Assembly (NCBI RefSeq): GCF_030538695.1
Contig: NZ_JAUNTN010000002.1
Span: 119,582-183,581 of the forward strand
Direction of reading: 5' to 3'
Length of the DNA stretch: 64,000 nucleotides
DNA from: Paracoccus sp. (in: a-proteobacteria)
GTDB taxonomy: Bacteria; Pseudomonadota; Alphaproteobacteria; Rhodobacterales; Rhodobacteraceae
The position numbers and the translations under genes were made by a program. Under the pieces are notes generated by a model. It was not told the origin of the DNA, ran no database searches, and was given only the letters and a program-made list of their open reading frames with translations. This document shows positions 1-10,295 of the stretch, one piece after another. How positions within the stretch are numbered: position 1 is the stretch's first letter; every line of letters starts with the position of its first letter.

Positions 1-92
1 CAGCGGTCTATGTCTTTTGGATCTTGCTTGTGGGGATTCCGGCGCTGACCGGGGCGATTGGCGGGCTGGTCATTGCCCTGCTGCGGCGCTGA
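1..92 (+). CDS. C-terminal end of a small membrane protein (partial)
   Basis: The window opens inside a reading frame whose codons start at base 3 and which ends with TGA at 90-92. The visible 29 residues are mostly hydrophobic (VFWILLVGIPALTGAIGGLV), ending in ALLRR, which fits a last transmembrane helix with a cytoplasmic basic tail. It lies 39 bp upstream of murB on the same strand, so it probably belongs to the mur/fts cluster. In relatives a short unknown membrane protein often sits between murC and murB, but I cannot identify the family from this fragment. Confidence 0.5.
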   Translation, partial: AVYVFWILLVGIPALTGAIGGLVIALLRR

Positions 93-131
93 CGGCTTGA
101 GCGCCACCCGCAACCGTGGCACAAGCGGCGC

Positions 132-1070
132 ATGAGCATGACCCTCCCCCCTGTTCGCGGCGCCTTGACGCCGGACCGCCCGCTGGACGGGTTGACCTGG
201 CTGCGCGTTGGCGGGCCTGCTGACTGGCTGTTCCAGCCTGCCGATGCGGATGATCTGGCGGCTTTCCTGCATGATTTGCCTGCTGATGTGCCGGTGTTCA
301 CGATGGGCGTCGGCTCGAACCTGATCGTGCGGGATGGTGGCATCCGGGGCGTGGTGATCCGGCTGGGCCGGGGCTTTAACGGGATCGGGGTTGACGGCGA
401 CATTGTGACCGCAGGCGCGGCGGCGCTGGATGCGCATGTCGCCCGCAAGGCGGCGCAGGCGGGGCTGGACCTGACGTTTCTGCGCACCATTCCGGGCAGT
501 ATCGGCGGCGCGGTGGCGATGAATGCGGGCTGCTATGGTTCCTATGTCGCGGATCACCTGATCGACGCGATCGCCATCACCCGCGCGGGCGATCTGGTCA
601 CGCTGACGCCTGCTGACCTGCGCTTTGCCTATCGTCATTCGGAACTGCCGCCCGGTGCGGTGCTGGTCTCGGCCCGGTTCCGCGCCGGACGCGCCGATCC
701 GGCCGCGCTGGAGGCCCGGATGGAGGACCAGCTTGCCAAACGCGACGCGACCCAGCCGGTCAAGGACCGCAGCGCCGGTTCGACATTCCGCAACCCGGTG
801 GGGTTTTCTTCGACCGGGCGGGCGGATGATACGCATGACCTCAAGGCGTGGAAGCTGATCGAGGATGCGGGCCTGCGCGGCTATCGGCTTGGTGGGGCGC
901 AGATGTCGGAAAAGCACCCGAACTTTCTGCTGAACACCGGCGAAGCCACGGCGGCGGATCTGGAATCGCTCGGTGAATACGTCCGCCAGAAGGTGCAGGA
1001 CACCAGCGGCCACCTGCTGACGTGGGAAGTGATCCGCATTGGCGACCCCGCAGCGGGGAAATCCGCCTGA
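132..1070 (+). CDS. murB: UDP-N-acetylenolpyruvoylglucosamine reductase MurB
   Basis: MurB reduces UDP-GlcNAc-enolpyruvate to UDP-MurNAc with NADPH and FAD in cytoplasmic peptidoglycan precursor synthesis. The 312-residue protein has the FAD-binding stretch [13 protein letters not shown] (58-70), the substrate-pocket YRHSE (167-171), the AGSTFRNP motif whose Ser217 is the expected proton donor, and the late [15 protein letters not shown] region with the conserved Glu near 271. Length matches short-type MurB. It is followed by ddl after 107 bp and is part of the dcw cell wall and division cluster. The start at 132 puts the conserved N-terminus right at the first residues. Confidence 0.96.
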   Translation: MSMTLPPVRGALTPDRPLDGLTWLRVGGPADWLFQPADADDLAAFLHDLPADVPVFTMGVGSNLIVRDGGIRGVVIRLGRGFNGIGVDGDIVTAGAAALDAHVARKAAQAGLDLTFLRTIPGSIGGAVAMNAGCYGSYVADHLIDAIAITRAGDLVTLTPADLRFAYRHSELPPGAVLVSARFRAGRADPAALEARMEDQLAKRDATQPVKDRSAGSTFRNPVGFSSTGRADDTHDLKAWKLIEDAGLRGYRLGGAQMSEKHPNFLLNTGEATAADLESLGEYVRQKVQDTSGHLLTWEVIRIGDPAAGKSA

Positions 1071-1177
1071 GACTGGCGAAAGACTCTTTTCCAATCCGTC
1101 ACTTTCGGGTTATTCTTGCCGCATAAGCGTCGAAACAGGCGCGTGTCCCGAAATCGGGGCCAGAAAACGAGGCGAAA

Positions 1178-2101
1178 GTGGCGGGCAATTCGAGCAGCAC
1201 GCCCCTGACCGTAGCTGTCCTGATGGGCGGACCAAGCGCCGAGCGCGAGGTTTCGCTGTCCTCGGGGCGCGGATGCGCGGATGCGCTGCGGCTGGCGGGC
1301 TATGATGTCGTGGAAATCGACGCGGGCGATGATCTGCCCGCACGGCTGGCGTTTGTCCGGCCGGATGTGGTGTTCAACGCTCTGCATGGCCGCTGGGGTG
1401 AGGACGGCTGTGTTCAGGGCCTTCTGGAATGGCTGGGGCTGCTCTATACCCATTCGGGGGTGCTGGCCTCGGCGCTGGCAATGGACAAGACGCGGGCCAA
1501 GCAGGTTTATCGCGATGCGGGCTTGCCGGTGGTCGAAAGCGTGATCGCTGATGCGGATGACGTGCGCACCCGCCACGTCCTGCCGCCGCCCTATGTGGTC
1601 AAGCCAAATGACGAAGGCTCCAGCGTGGGGGTTTATATCGTCGGGCTGGACAATAACGGCCCGCCGCAGTTGGACGACAAGATGCCTGCCCGCGTGATGG
1701 TGGAAACCTATGCGCCGGGGCGCGAACTGACCACCGCCGTCATGGGTGATCGCGCCCTTGCCGTGACCGAGATCATCACGACCGGCTGGTATGATTATGA
1801 CGCCAAATACAAGACCGGGGGTTCGCGCCATGTGATCCCGGCGGATATTCCGGCCGAGATCAGCGCCGCTTGTCTGGATTATGCCGTGCGGGCGCATCAG
1901 GCGCTTGGTTGCCGGGGCATGTCGCGCACCGATTTCCGCTGGGACGAGGCGCGTGGGCTGGACGGGCTGGTGCTGCTGGAAACCAACACCCAGCCGGGCA
2001 TGACCCCGACCTCGCTGGCACCGGAACAGGCTGCCCATGCCGGGATCAGCTATCCCGAACTGTGCCGCTGGCTGGTCGAGGAGGCGCTATGCCGCAAGTG
2101 A
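1178..2101 (+). CDS. ddl: D-alanine--D-alanine ligase
   Basis: An ATP-grasp enzyme that joins two D-alanines for the peptidoglycan stem peptide. The 307 residues carry the N-terminal [19 protein letters not shown] signature (12-30), the ATP-grasp lysine and loop [11 protein letters not shown] (about 144) and the metal-binding [12 protein letters not shown] region (about 269). The start is GTG at 1178; the next ATG (1223) would cut into the GGPSAERE motif, so GTG is preferred although its ribosome site is weak. The end overlaps the ftsQ start by 13 bp, implying translational coupling. Confidence 0.95.
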   Translation: MAGNSSSTPLTVAVLMGGPSAEREVSLSSGRGCADALRLAGYDVVEIDAGDDLPARLAFVRPDVVFNALHGRWGEDGCVQGLLEWLGLLYTHSGVLASALAMDKTRAKQVYRDAGLPVVESVIADADDVRTRHVLPPPYVVKPNDEGSSVGVYIVGLDNNGPPQLDDKMPARVMVETYAPGRELTTAVMGDRALAVTEIITTGWYDYDAKYKTGGSRHVIPADIPAEISAACLDYAVRAHQALGCRGMSRTDFRWDEARGLDGLVLLETNTQPGMTPTSLAPEQAAHAGISYPELCRWLVEEALCRK

Positions 2102-3075
2102 CCCGCCATGGCGTCGATGGCGCACCGCTGACGCCCTCGGGGTTCCGGGTGATCCGCAATGCCGCCACGGCAGAGCCGCCGCGCCGCCGCCGTGACCCGG
2201 CACCGTCGCGGCTGAAATATCGTTTCGACCGGCTGATGATGCGGCCCGGCTGGCGGCGGGCGTTCCGCATCGGTGGGCCGGTGCTGCTGGTCGCGCTGCT
2301 GGTCGGTGGCTGGCTGGCGGATGATGGCAACCGCTCGGCCATCGGCGGTTGGGTTCAGGACCGGGTGCAGGATGTGCAGCACCGCGAAGCGTTCATGGTC
2401 AAGCGGATGCAGATTCAGGGTGCATCGCCCGCCGTGGACGAAGGTTTGCGGGCAATGCTGCCGGTGGATTTGCCTGCCTCCAGCTTTGACCTGGACCTCA
2501 AGGCGCTGCGTCAGCAGGCGTTGTCGCTGGATGCGATTGAAACGCTGGACCTGCGGATCAAGGATGGTGGCGTGCTGGAAGCCATCGTGACGGAACGCAC
2601 CCCGGCGATCCTGTGGCGCCACACGGGCGGCATCGACATGCTGGATGCGGGCGGGCATCGCGTCGCCAGCGTGACCACACGCGAATTGCGTCAGGATTTG
2701 CCACTGATTGCCGGGCTTGGCGGTGACAAGGCCACGCCGCAGGCGCTGGCCCTGTTTGAAATCGCCGGGCCGATCCTGCCGCGGCTGCGCGGGCTGGAAC
2801 GCTGGGGCGAGCGCCGCTGGGATGTGGTGTTGGACAATGGTCAGCGCATCATGCTGCCTGCGGATGACGCGGAACGGGCGCTGCGCGAGTTTCTGGTGCT
2901 GAACGAGAAACAGGACGTGCTGGGCCGTGACGTGCTGGCCGTCGATCTGCGTGATGGCGACCGGCCCATGCTGCGCATCGGTATTGCCGGGCAAAACGGG
3001 CTGCGGGCGGCGCGCGGCCGACCTTTGCTGGGGCCGGACGGGCGGGAACTGCCGCCCGAGGACAAGAAAAGCTGA
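2089..3075 (+). CDS. ftsQ: Cell division protein FtsQ
   Basis: Bitopic divisome protein linking early and late division proteins. The 328 residues begin with a basic, proline- and arginine-rich cytoplasmic tail (1-60), then one membrane helix (about 61-77, [16 protein letters not shown]), then a periplasmic POTRA domain and FtsQ/DivIB beta domain. The ATG at 2089 lies inside the last codons of ddl. An upstream in-frame extension exists but would overlap most of the ddl 3' end and has no family support. ftsA follows after 11 bp. Confidence 0.93.
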   Translation: MPQVTRHGVDGAPLTPSGFRVIRNAATAEPPRRRRDPAPSRLKYRFDRLMMRPGWRRAFRIGGPVLLVALLVGGWLADDGNRSAIGGWVQDRVQDVQHREAFMVKRMQIQGASPAVDEGLRAMLPVDLPASSFDLDLKALRQQALSLDAIETLDLRIKDGGVLEAIVTERTPAILWRHTGGIDMLDAGGHRVASVTTRELRQDLPLIAGLGGDKATPQALALFEIAGPILPRLRGLERWGERRWDVVLDNGQRIMLPADDAERALREFLVLNEKQDVLGRDVLAVDLRDGDRPMLRIGIAGQNGLRAARGRPLLGPDGRELPPEDKKS

Positions 3076-3086
3076 CGGGGGCGGGG

Positions 3087-4415
3087 ATGAAGGATCTGTA
3101 TCAGAAACAGCGTGCGATGCGGGCAATCCGCAAGGCCGCCCTGCAACGCGGCGTGATCGGGCTGCTGGATATTGGCAGCAGCAAGATTACCTGCATCGTG
3201 CTGCAATTCGAGGAAGCCCCGATGCGCCGTTCGGATGATGGCGTCGGCTCGCTGGCGGGGCAGGCGGATTTCCGGGTGATTGGCGCCGCGACCACGCAAT
3301 CGCGCGGTATCCGCTTTGGCGAGATCGACAGCATGTCCGAGGCGGAACGCGCTGTGCGCACCGTGGTGGCCAAGGCGCAAAAGCTGGCGGGCGTGCGGCT
3401 GGATCATGTGATTGCCTGCATTTCCGGGGCGCGGCCTGCGTCCTATGGGCTGGCGGGGGATATTCCGCTGAAAACCGGGAAAGTGACCGAGGGCGATGTG
3501 GCATCGGTGCTGGCGGCTTGCGATGTGCCGGACTTTGGGCGTGGGCGCGAGGTGCTGCACGCGCAGCCGGTGAACTTTGCCGTCGATCAGCGCAGCGGTT
3601 TGGGTGATCCCCGTGAACATGCGGGCAACCGGCTGGCCTGCGATATGCATGTTCTGACGGTCAGCAGCGACGCCATCGGCAATCTGGTGCATTGCCTGCG
3701 CCGCTGTGATCTGGACCTGGCCGGGGTGGCCAGCGCGTCCTATGCCGCAGGCCGTGCGGCGCTGGTCGAGGACGAACAGGAATTGGGCGCGGCCTGTATT
3801 GACCTTGGCGGCGGCTCGACCGGGGTTTCGATCTTTGTGCGCAAGCACATGATCTTTGCCGACAGCATCCGCATGGGCGGCGATCTTGTGACCAGCGACA
3901 TTGCCCACGGGCTGCGCGTTCCCTTTGCCGTGGCCGAGCGGTTGAAAACCCTGAACGGCGGGCTGGAGGCCACTGGCCGCGATGACCGCGAGATGATCGA
4001 GCTGGACGGCGACGACATGGACGGTGAGCGCCGTCTGGTCAGCCGCGCCGACCTGATCGGCATTATGCGTCCCCGCGTCGAGGAGATTCTGGAAGAAGTC
4101 CGAAAGGTTCTGGACGCTGCCGGGTTCGACTATATGCCCGCACGTCAGATCGTCCTGACGGGTGGCGGCAGCCAGATTGCCGGGATGGACGGGCTGGCCT
4201 CGCGCATGTTGGGGCAGACGGTGCGCATCGGGCGACCGCTGCGAATCGACGGGCTGCCGCATCAGATGCAGCATCCGGGTTGCGCGGCGGCGGTCGGGCT
4301 GGCGCTGCTGGCGGCGCATCCGCAAGACGAATGGTGGGATTTCGAGGTTCCTGCCGAGGCTTACCCGATGCGTGGCCTCAGCTGGACATATCGCTGGTTC
4401 CGCAACAACTGGTGA
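3087..4415 (+). CDS. ftsA: Cell division protein FtsA
   Basis: Actin-like ATPase that tethers FtsZ to the inner membrane. The 442 residues show actin-fold nucleotide motifs: LLDIGSSKITCIV (phosphate 1, about 26), CIDLGGGSTGVSIFV (phosphate 2, about 232) and LTGGGSQIAGM (adenosine, about 356). The C-terminus ends in the aromatic, amphipathic LSWTYRWFRNNW, the expected membrane-targeting helix. Gene order ftsQ-ftsA-ftsZ is standard. A 217-bp gap separates it from ftsZ, leaving room for a separate ftsZ promoter. Confidence 0.96.
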   Translation: MKDLYQKQRAMRAIRKAALQRGVIGLLDIGSSKITCIVLQFEEAPMRRSDDGVGSLAGQADFRVIGAATTQSRGIRFGEIDSMSEAERAVRTVVAKAQKLAGVRLDHVIACISGARPASYGLAGDIPLKTGKVTEGDVASVLAACDVPDFGRGREVLHAQPVNFAVDQRSGLGDPREHAGNRLACDMHVLTVSSDAIGNLVHCLRRCDLDLAGVASASYAAGRAALVEDEQELGAACIDLGGGSTGVSIFVRKHMIFADSIRMGGDLVTSDIAHGLRVPFAVAERLKTLNGGLEATGRDDREMIELDGDDMDGERRLVSRADLIGIMRPRVEEILEEVRKVLDAAGFDYMPARQIVLTGGGSQIAGMDGLASRMLGQTVRIGRPLRIDGLPHQMQHPGCAAAVGLALLAAHPQDEWWDFEVPAEAYPMRGLSWTYRWFRNNW

Positions 4416-4499
4416 CGCTGCCGGACCGGCAGTTGCGTGGTGGCCGCCTTTGCGCCCACTATATCCTGTGGTTTGGGCGAGATACCGCCTAGCTCATGG

Positions 4500-4591
4500 G
4501 ATTCTTATCGCATATCTTGTGGGTATATGTGCATTTCCGGGTGACGCTGCATGTCGTTCGCGCTAAGATGGTCGGTGAAACAGCGTGAATC
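4500..4591. promoter_or_regulatory. ftsZ upstream region with two GANTC sites
   Basis: The 217-bp ftsA-ftsZ gap holds GATTC at 4500-4504 and GAATC at 4587-4591. GANTC is the CcrM methylation target in alphaproteobacteria, and GcrA reads such sites at cell-cycle promoters including ftsZ in Caulobacter. Placement suits an ftsZ promoter, but two sites in this length are only mildly unusual by chance. A short perfect stem CTGCCG/CGGCAG near 4419-4433 could end ftsA transcripts. Confidence 0.35.
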
Positions 4592-4632
4592 GGTCGTGGT
4601 CAGGCGCGGTCAGAAAATAACAGGCGGAACAC

Positions 4633-6279
4633 ATGAATCTTAATCTGATGGTCGAAGACGAAGACGATCTGAAGCCGCGCATCACCGTTTTCGGTGTCGG
4701 CGGCGCGGGCGGCAATGCCGTCAACAACATGATCGAAAAGCAACTGGATGGTGTGACCTTCGTGGTTGCCAACACTGACGCGCAGGCTCTGGCGCAGTCT
4801 CAGGCCGTCAGCAAGATCCAGATGGGGCCGAAAGTCACCGAAGGTCTTGGCGCAGGTGCCAAGCCTGCCGTTGGGGCCAAGGCTGCCGAGGAAACCATCG
4901 AAGACATCGTGGATCACCTGACCGGCGCACATATGTGCTTCATCACCGCCGGGATGGGCGGCGGCACAGGCACCGGCGCGGCCCCGATCATCGCTCAGGC
5001 TGCGCGTGAAATGGGCATCCTGACCGTCGGCGTCGTGACCAAACCGTTCAGCTTTGAAGGCACCAAGCGGATGCGTCAGGCCGATCAGGGGGTCGAGGCG
5101 CTGCAAAAGGTCGTCGATACGCTGATTATCATTCCGAACCAGAACCTGTTCCGTCTGGCGAATGAAAAGACCACCTTTACCGAAGCCTTTGCCATGGCTG
5201 ACGACGTTCTGTATCAGGGCGTCAAGGGCGTGACCGATCTGATGGTCAAGCCGGGCCTGATTAACCTTGACTTCGCGGATGTCCGCTCGGTCATGGATGA
5301 GATGGGCAAGGCGATGATGGGGACCGGCGAAGCGGGCGGCGACAACCGCGCCATTCAGGCCGCCGAAGCTGCCATCGCCAACCCGCTGCTGGATGAAATC
5401 AGCCTGAATGGTGCCAAGGGTGTGCTGATTAACGTCACCGGCGGCTATGACATGACCCTGTTCGAGCTGGACGAAGCCGCCAATGTCATCCGCGAAAAGG
5501 TGGATGCAGACGCGAATATCATCGTCGGCAGCACGCTGGACCCGGACATGGAAGGCACCATCCGCGTGTCCGTCGTGGCCACCGGCATCGACGCCGAGGC
5601 CAGCGTGGCCGAACCGCCCGCGCCGCGCAGCCGTGTCGAAGCCCCTGCAACCCGCCGCCCGGTGGCCGAGGTCGAGGACGACCTGCCGCCGCGCCGCATC
5701 GCCGCTGCGCCGCGTATGGATGCCCCGTCGATGGCCCCCCCGTTGATGGATCGTCCCGCCGCTGAGCCGCGCCCGGCGCAGGCGTCGCTGCTGGACGATC
5801 AGATCGGCTATGATGAGCCGCTGACCGAAGATCTGGACGACGATCTGCCCCAGCCCGCCTATCAGCCGCGCGGTGCGCGTGTGGATGAGGCCGCCGATTT
5901 CATCGCGCCGCAACCTGCCGCGACCCGCGGTCAGCCCTCGCCCGCCGCGATGGAGCGTCTGGGCCGCGTTGCGCAGGCCGCTGGCGATCCTGATGCAAGC
6001 GCCCGCCGCGAAGCCGCGATTCGTAAAGCCGAGGCGGAACAGGCGCAGCGCGAACAGCACCGCACAGGCGGGCTGAGCCGCATGTTCGAGCGTATGGCCG
6101 GTCTGGCCGAAGGTGTTGTCGCGCAAAAGCCGTCGGCCAGTACCTTGGCCGAACGCGTCAGCGAGCGCGTTGCCGCCCGCAAGGCGCAGATCGAGCCGAA
6201 TCTGGACGATCTCGCCAGCCCCGAACGTGGCGAAGATGATGTGCAGATTCCGGCCTTCCTGCGCCGTCAGGCAAACTGA
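4633..6279 (+). CDS. ftsZ: Cell division protein FtsZ
   Basis: Tubulin-like GTPase that forms the Z ring. The GTPase core (about 1-330) contains [13 protein letters not shown] (21-33), the tubulin signature GGGTGTG (109-115) and the synergy-loop region [12 protein letters not shown] long Pro/Ala/Arg/Asp-rich disordered linker (about 330-530) follows, and the conserved C-terminal peptide [10 protein letters not shown] that binds FtsA lies at the very end. At 548 residues it has the long linker typical of alphaproteobacteria. Confidence 0.98.
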   Translation: MNLNLMVEDEDDLKPRITVFGVGGAGGNAVNNMIEKQLDGVTFVVANTDAQALAQSQAVSKIQMGPKVTEGLGAGAKPAVGAKAAEETIEDIVDHLTGAHMCFITAGMGGGTGTGAAPIIAQAAREMGILTVGVVTKPFSFEGTKRMRQADQGVEALQKVVDTLIIIPNQNLFRLANEKTTFTEAFAMADDVLYQGVKGVTDLMVKPGLINLDFADVRSVMDEMGKAMMGTGEAGGDNRAIQAAEAAIANPLLDEISLNGAKGVLINVTGGYDMTLFELDEAANVIREKVDADANIIVGSTLDPDMEGTIRVSVVATGIDAEASVAEPPAPRSRVEAPATRRPVAEVEDDLPPRRIAAAPRMDAPSMAPPLMDRPAAEPRPAQASLLDDQIGYDEPLTEDLDDDLPQPAYQPRGARVDEAADFIAPQPAATRGQPSPAAMERLGRVAQAAGDPDASARREAAIRKAEAEQAQREQHRTGGLSRMFERMAGLAEGVVAQKPSASTLAERVSERVAARKAQIEPNLDDLASPERGEDDVQIPAFLRRQAN

Positions 6280-6311
6280 TCTGTAACATCCACGTGACAT
6301 GGATCACAAGG

Positions 6312-6344
6312 CGGGGCCGCATCGCGTGGCCCCGTTTTCTTTTT
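6312..6344 (+). terminator. Rho-independent terminator after ftsZ
   Basis: A 7-bp perfect stem (CGGGGCC / GGCCCCG, 6312-6318 and 6328-6334) is followed by a T-rich run to 6344, 33 bp after the ftsZ stop. It should end the ftsZ transcript and leave lpxC with its own promoter in 6345-6508. Confidence 0.85.
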
Positions 6345-6508
6345 GGAATCATGGTTTTGGGACGCTTTCCGGTGGGGTTGTTTCAGCCGCGCGGCGTCAT
6401 GTTACAGTTCGAAACAAGAGTTTAATTGAGAACCGCGCCCCCTCTGCCTAGCTGATACGCAAGCCGGACATGCGCCGGAAAACAGTAACAGACGATTCGG
6501 GCAAGACG

Positions 6509-7441
6509 ATGCAGGCCACTATCGCAAAAACCGTTATTTTTACCGGCGTCGGGCTTCATTCCGGCAAGCCGGCGGTGCTGCGCATCATGCCGGCTCCGGC
6601 AGGGCACGGTATTCTGTTCCGCCGTTCTGATCTGGACCTGCCGCTGACGCAGCGGGTGATCCCGGCGCGCTGGGATCTGGTGCGCCTGTCGCCGCTTTGC
6701 ACGCTGCTGGACAATGGGCAGGGGGCAACCGTTTCGACCGTGGAACACGTCATGGCCGCGCTGGCCGGGACTGGTATCCACAATGCCGTGCTGGAAATCG
6801 ACGGGCCGGAAGTGCCGATTCTCGATGGGTCGTCCGCGCAATTCGTTCAGGGCATCCTGAACGCCGGGATCAAGCATCAGGCGGTACCGCTGCGGGCGAT
6901 CCGGGTGCTGAAGCCGGTGGAGCTGCGTGACGGCGCGGGCTTTGCGCGGCTGGACCCGGCGGACCATCTGGAAATCGACTTTTCGATCGACTTTGCCGAT
7001 GCCGTGATCGGCCATCAGGAAAAGCATCTGGACATGGCCAACGGCGCTTTCGTGCGTGAGCTGATGGACAGCCGCACCTTCTGCCGTCAGGCGGATGTGG
7101 ATGCGATGCGGGCGAATGGGCTGGCGCTGGGCGGCACCTATCTGAACGCGGTGGTGGTCGATGGCGAAAAGGTGCTCTCGCCGGGTGGTTTGCGCCATGA
7201 TGACGAACCCGTGCGCCACAAGATGCTGGATGCAATGGGCGATCTGGCGCTGGCCGGTGCGCCGCTGCTGGCGCGCTACACCGGCAATCGTGCGGGTCAT
7301 GCGATGACCAACAAGCTGCTGCGGGCGCTGTTCGCTGACCCGTCGGCGTGGTGCTGGCAGACCGTCAGCCGCCGCCATGAGGCGCGGTTGCCGGGGGCGG
7401 GGGTGGACCAACACGACTTGCACCCGCTGGCGGTGGCCTGA
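6509..7441 (+). CDS. lpxC: UDP-3-O-acyl-N-acetylglucosamine deacetylase LpxC
   Basis: Zinc amidase catalysing the committed step of lipid A synthesis. The 310 residues start MQATIAKTVIFTGVGLHSG, the usual LpxC N-terminus. An in-frame ATG 39 bp earlier (6470) would add 13 residues with no family match. Zinc and catalytic residues are visible: the His of STVEHVMAAL, His and Asp of RHKMLDAMGDLAL, and the His of AGHAMTNKLL. It follows ftsZ behind a terminator, a common arrangement. Confidence 0.96.
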   Translation: MQATIAKTVIFTGVGLHSGKPAVLRIMPAPAGHGILFRRSDLDLPLTQRVIPARWDLVRLSPLCTLLDNGQGATVSTVEHVMAALAGTGIHNAVLEIDGPEVPILDGSSAQFVQGILNAGIKHQAVPLRAIRVLKPVELRDGAGFARLDPADHLEIDFSIDFADAVIGHQEKHLDMANGAFVRELMDSRTFCRQADVDAMRANGLALGGTYLNAVVVDGEKVLSPGGLRHDDEPVRHKMLDAMGDLALAGAPLLARYTGNRAGHAMTNKLLRALFADPSAWCWQTVSRRHEARLPGAGVDQHDLHPLAVA

Positions 7442-7582
7442 CGGCTTGCAGATCATGGGGCAGGTCGCGGATTTTTCAGGTGAATGCCCTTTTGCGCCCT
7501 GCAATTTTCTATGCTAGGACAGCCCGACCCGCGCCCCTTTTTCGGGGCGCGTGGCGGTTGACCAGATGACAGGCGGATGACG

Positions 7583-8431
7583 ATGGCGGGCATGAAAACG
7601 GCGGGTTCTTTGGTCGCGCTTTTGGTGGCGGCCTCGGTTGCGGCGGGTTGCTCGCGTTCGGGCGATTCGGGCCGCATCGAAAATCTGGAAAACTTCACCG
7701 CCGAGGAGATCTACAAGCGCGGCGAATATGAGCTGGAAAACAGCGCCCGCCCCGATCAGGCCGTCAAATATTTCGCCGAGATCGAGCGTCTGTATCCCTA
7801 TTCCGAATGGGCCAAGCGTGCGCTGATCATGGAAGCCTATGGCTATCACAAAGCTCGCAAATACGATGAGGCCCGCGCCGCCGCACAGCGTTTCATCGAC
7901 ACCTATCCGGGGGATGAGGACGCGGCCTATGCCAAATACCTGCTGGCGCTGTCCTATTACGACCAGATCGACGACGTGGGCCGTGATCAGGGCCTGACAT
8001 TTCAGGCGTTGCGGGCGCTGCGCGATGTGATCGAACAATATCCCGACAGCGAATATGCCCGCAGCGCGATGCTCAAGTTCGACCTGGCCTTCGACCACCT
8101 TGCGGCCAAGGAAATGGAAATCGGGCGCTATTACCTCAAGGCTGGACATTACACCGCCGCGATCAACCGTTTCCGCGTGGTGGTTGAGGATTATCAGACC
8201 ACCAACCAGACGCCCGAGGCGCTGCTGCGGTTGGTCGAAGCCTATCTGGCGCTTGGTCTGACCGATGAGGCGCAGACGGCGGGGGCGATTTTGGGCTATA
8301 ACTTCCAGTCCTCGCCCTTCTATCAGGATGCCTATAACACGCTGCGGGGCCGTGGGCTGTCGCCTGAACCGCGCGGGACAAGCTGGCTGACCGATATTTA
8401 CCGCCAGATGGTGCAGGGCCGCTGGCTGTAA
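7583..8431 (+). CDS. bamD: Outer membrane assembly lipoprotein BamD
   Basis: Lipoprotein subunit of the beta-barrel assembly machinery. The signal peptide ends in a lipobox VAAGC, giving a mature lipid-modified cysteine. The rest is TPR-like helical repeats with patterns such as YLLALSYYDQI and FQALRALRDVIEQYPDSEYA that characterise BamD/ComL. Three ATGs (7577, 7583, 7592) are in frame; 7583 is best placed behind AGGCGG at 7571-7576. recN starts 5 bp after the stop, so the two are probably cotranscribed. Confidence 0.93.
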   Translation: MAGMKTAGSLVALLVAASVAAGCSRSGDSGRIENLENFTAEEIYKRGEYELENSARPDQAVKYFAEIERLYPYSEWAKRALIMEAYGYHKARKYDEARAAAQRFIDTYPGDEDAAYAKYLLALSYYDQIDDVGRDQGLTFQALRALRDVIEQYPDSEYARSAMLKFDLAFDHLAAKEMEIGRYYLKAGHYTAAINRFRVVVEDYQTTNQTPEALLRLVEAYLALGLTDEAQTAGAILGYNFQSSPFYQDAYNTLRGRGLSPEPRGTSWLTDIYRQMVQGRWL

Positions 8432-8436
8432 AGGCA

Positions 8437-10080
8437 ATGCTGCGCTCGCTGGATATCCGCGACATGCTGCTGATCGACCGGCTGGCGCTGGATTTCGCGC
8501 CGGGCCTGAACGCGCTGACAGGGGAAACCGGGGCAGGGAAATCCATTCTGCTGGACTGTCTGGGCTTTGTCCTCGGCTGGCGCGGGCGGGCTGAGCTGGT
8601 TCGTCACGGCGCTGAAAATGGCGAAGTTACGGCGGTGTTCGATCTGCCGGGCGGCCATCCGGCCCATGCCGTGCTGGCCGAGGCGGGGCTGCCGGGCGGG
8701 GATGAGCTGATCCTGCGCCGGGTGAATGGCGCGGATGGGCGCAAGACCGGCTATGTGAACGATCGCCGCGTGTCGGGCGAGGTGCTGCGGGCCTTGTCCG
8801 AGGTGCTGGTTGAATTGCACGGCCAGCATGATGACCGTGGCTTGCTGAACCCGCGCGGCCACCGTGCGCTGCTGGACGCGTTCGCCGGGCTGGATCTGGC
8901 CCCGGTCAGGGCTGCCTGGGCGGCGCGGCGACAGGCCCGCGCTGATCTGGCGGCGGCGCAAGCGGCGTTGAAAAAGGCCCGCGCGGATGAGGATTTCCTG
9001 CGCCATGCCGTTGCCGAACTGGATGATCTGGCCCCGGTGGCGGGCGAGGAAGCCGAACTCGATACCCGCCGCCGCGCCATGCAGACGGCTGAGCGGATTC
9101 GCGGCGATGTCGCCCGCGCCTTGGCCATTCTGGGGCATGAAGGGGCTGAAGGCGCGCTGAATGATGCCGCCCGCTGGCTGGAGGGGGCCGCCGATCAGGC
9201 CGAAGGGCGGCTGGAGGCGCCGCTGTCGGCGCTGTCGCGGGCGCAGATCGAATTGGGCGAGGCTGCGCAAGGGGTCGAGGACGCCCTGGCCGCGATGGAT
9301 TTCGACCCGCAGGAATTGGAACGCACAGAGGAACGGCTGTTCGCCCTGCGTGCGCTGGCCCGCAAGCATGATGTGCTGGCCGATGATCTGGCTGGGCTGG
9401 CCGATGACCTGCGCCAGCGCCTTGGCCAGATCGACGCCGGGGCCGAGGGGATTGCCGCGCTGGAGGCTGCCGTGGCGCAGGCTGATGCTACCTATGCGCA
9501 GGCGGCTGCGGCCGTCTCGAAGGCGCGCGCAGATGCGGCGGGGCGGCTGGATCAGGCGATGGCGGCGGAACTGGCACCGCTGAAGATGGAGCGTGCCGTT
9601 TTCCACACCGATGTTTCCGCCGCTGAACCGGGGCCGGACGGTCAGGATGCGGTTGCCTTTACGGTCGCCACCAACCCCGGTGCGCCGGCGGGGGCGCTGG
9701 ACAAGATCGCTTCGGGTGGGGAACTTTCGCGGTTTCTGCTGGCGCTGAAGGTCTGTCTGGCGCGGGGCAATGATGCGTTGGTGCTGATCTTTGACGAGAT
9801 TGACCGGGGTGTTGGCGGTGCAACCGCCGATGCGGTGGGCCGCCGTCTGGCGCGGCTGGCCGAAGGGGCGCAGGTGTTGGTTGTTACCCACAGCCCGCAG
9901 GTTGCAGCGCGGGCCGGAGCGCATTTCCGTGTGGCAAAATCGGTCAGCGACGGCATGACCACCAGCGACGTGGCGCGCTTGTCCGAGGCGCAGCGCGTCG
10001 ATGAAATCGCCCGAATGATTTCGGGCGATACGGTGACAGATGCAGCCCGGCAGGCGGCGCGGGCGCTGATCGACGGTTAA
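8437..10080 (+). CDS. recN: DNA repair protein RecN
   Basis: SMC-like ATPase for double-strand break repair. The 547 residues have a Walker A motif GETGAGKS (29-36), an Ala/Glu/Arg-rich coiled-coil middle (about 150-370), the ABC signature within KIASGGELSRFLLALK, and Walker B LVLIFDEIDRGVGG. Length fits the family. I see no alphaproteobacterial LexA box (GTTC-N7-GTTC) just upstream; since it sits 5 bp behind bamD, expression is likely from that promoter. Its TAA stop overlaps the stop of the opposing small membrane gene within TTAA. Confidence 0.95.
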   Translation: MLRSLDIRDMLLIDRLALDFAPGLNALTGETGAGKSILLDCLGFVLGWRGRAELVRHGAENGEVTAVFDLPGGHPAHAVLAEAGLPGGDELILRRVNGADGRKTGYVNDRRVSGEVLRALSEVLVELHGQHDDRGLLNPRGHRALLDAFAGLDLAPVRAAWAARRQARADLAAAQAALKKARADEDFLRHAVAELDDLAPVAGEEAELDTRRRAMQTAERIRGDVARALAILGHEGAEGALNDAARWLEGAADQAEGRLEAPLSALSRAQIELGEAAQGVEDALAAMDFDPQELERTEERLFALRALARKHDVLADDLAGLADDLRQRLGQIDAGAEGIAALEAAVAQADATYAQAAAAVSKARADAAGRLDQAMAAELAPLKMERAVFHTDVSAAEPGPDGQDAVAFTVATNPGAPAGALDKIASGGELSRFLLALKVCLARGNDALVLIFDEIDRGVGGATADAVGRRLARLAEGAQVLVVTHSPQVAARAGAHFRVAKSVSDGMTTSDVARLSEAQRVDEIARMISGDTVTDAARQAARALIDG

Positions 10081-10271
10081 CGCCGGGTACTGATTCCAAG
10101 CAGCGAATACAGCCAGCAACTTCCCATCAGTCCGGTTGCAAGCGGGATGATTCCCAACAGGTAGGCCCAGCGATAGCTGGCTGTGGGGTTAAGGAAGAAC
10201 CCGGCAATCAGTGCCAAGCCGATGATGATGCGAATTGCGCGGTCGATGGTTCCCATATTCTGACGGAACAT
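10077..10271 (-). CDS. DUF2892 (YgaP-type) inner membrane protein
   Basis: A 64-residue protein starting MFRQNMGTIDRAIRIIIG with two hydrophobic segments and a GSCWLYSLLGIST end, the pattern of DUF2892, the transmembrane part of YgaP rhodanese-type proteins. The family is often found with sulfur or sulfide genes; its biochemical role is not established. An in-frame start 24 bp further upstream lacks the conserved beginning. The stop overlaps the recN stop. An AT-rich partial inverted repeat lies just upstream. Confidence 0.8.
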   Translation of the reverse strand: MFRQNMGTIDRAIRIIIGLALIAGFFLNPTASYRWAYLLGIIPLATGLMGSCWLYSLLGISTRR

Positions 10272-10295
10272 GCGTGCCTCCCGATATAAGTGCAA

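Noticed and set aside
881-2038. Long open frame on the minus strand over murB/ddl
   Set aside because: High-GC antisense shadow; its composition (His/Gln/Arg rich) and the clear murB and ddl genes on the plus strand explain it.
8390-8437. SOS (LexA) box before recN
   Set aside because: No GTTC-N7-GTTC or its complement found near the start; GAAC occurrences have wrong spacing.
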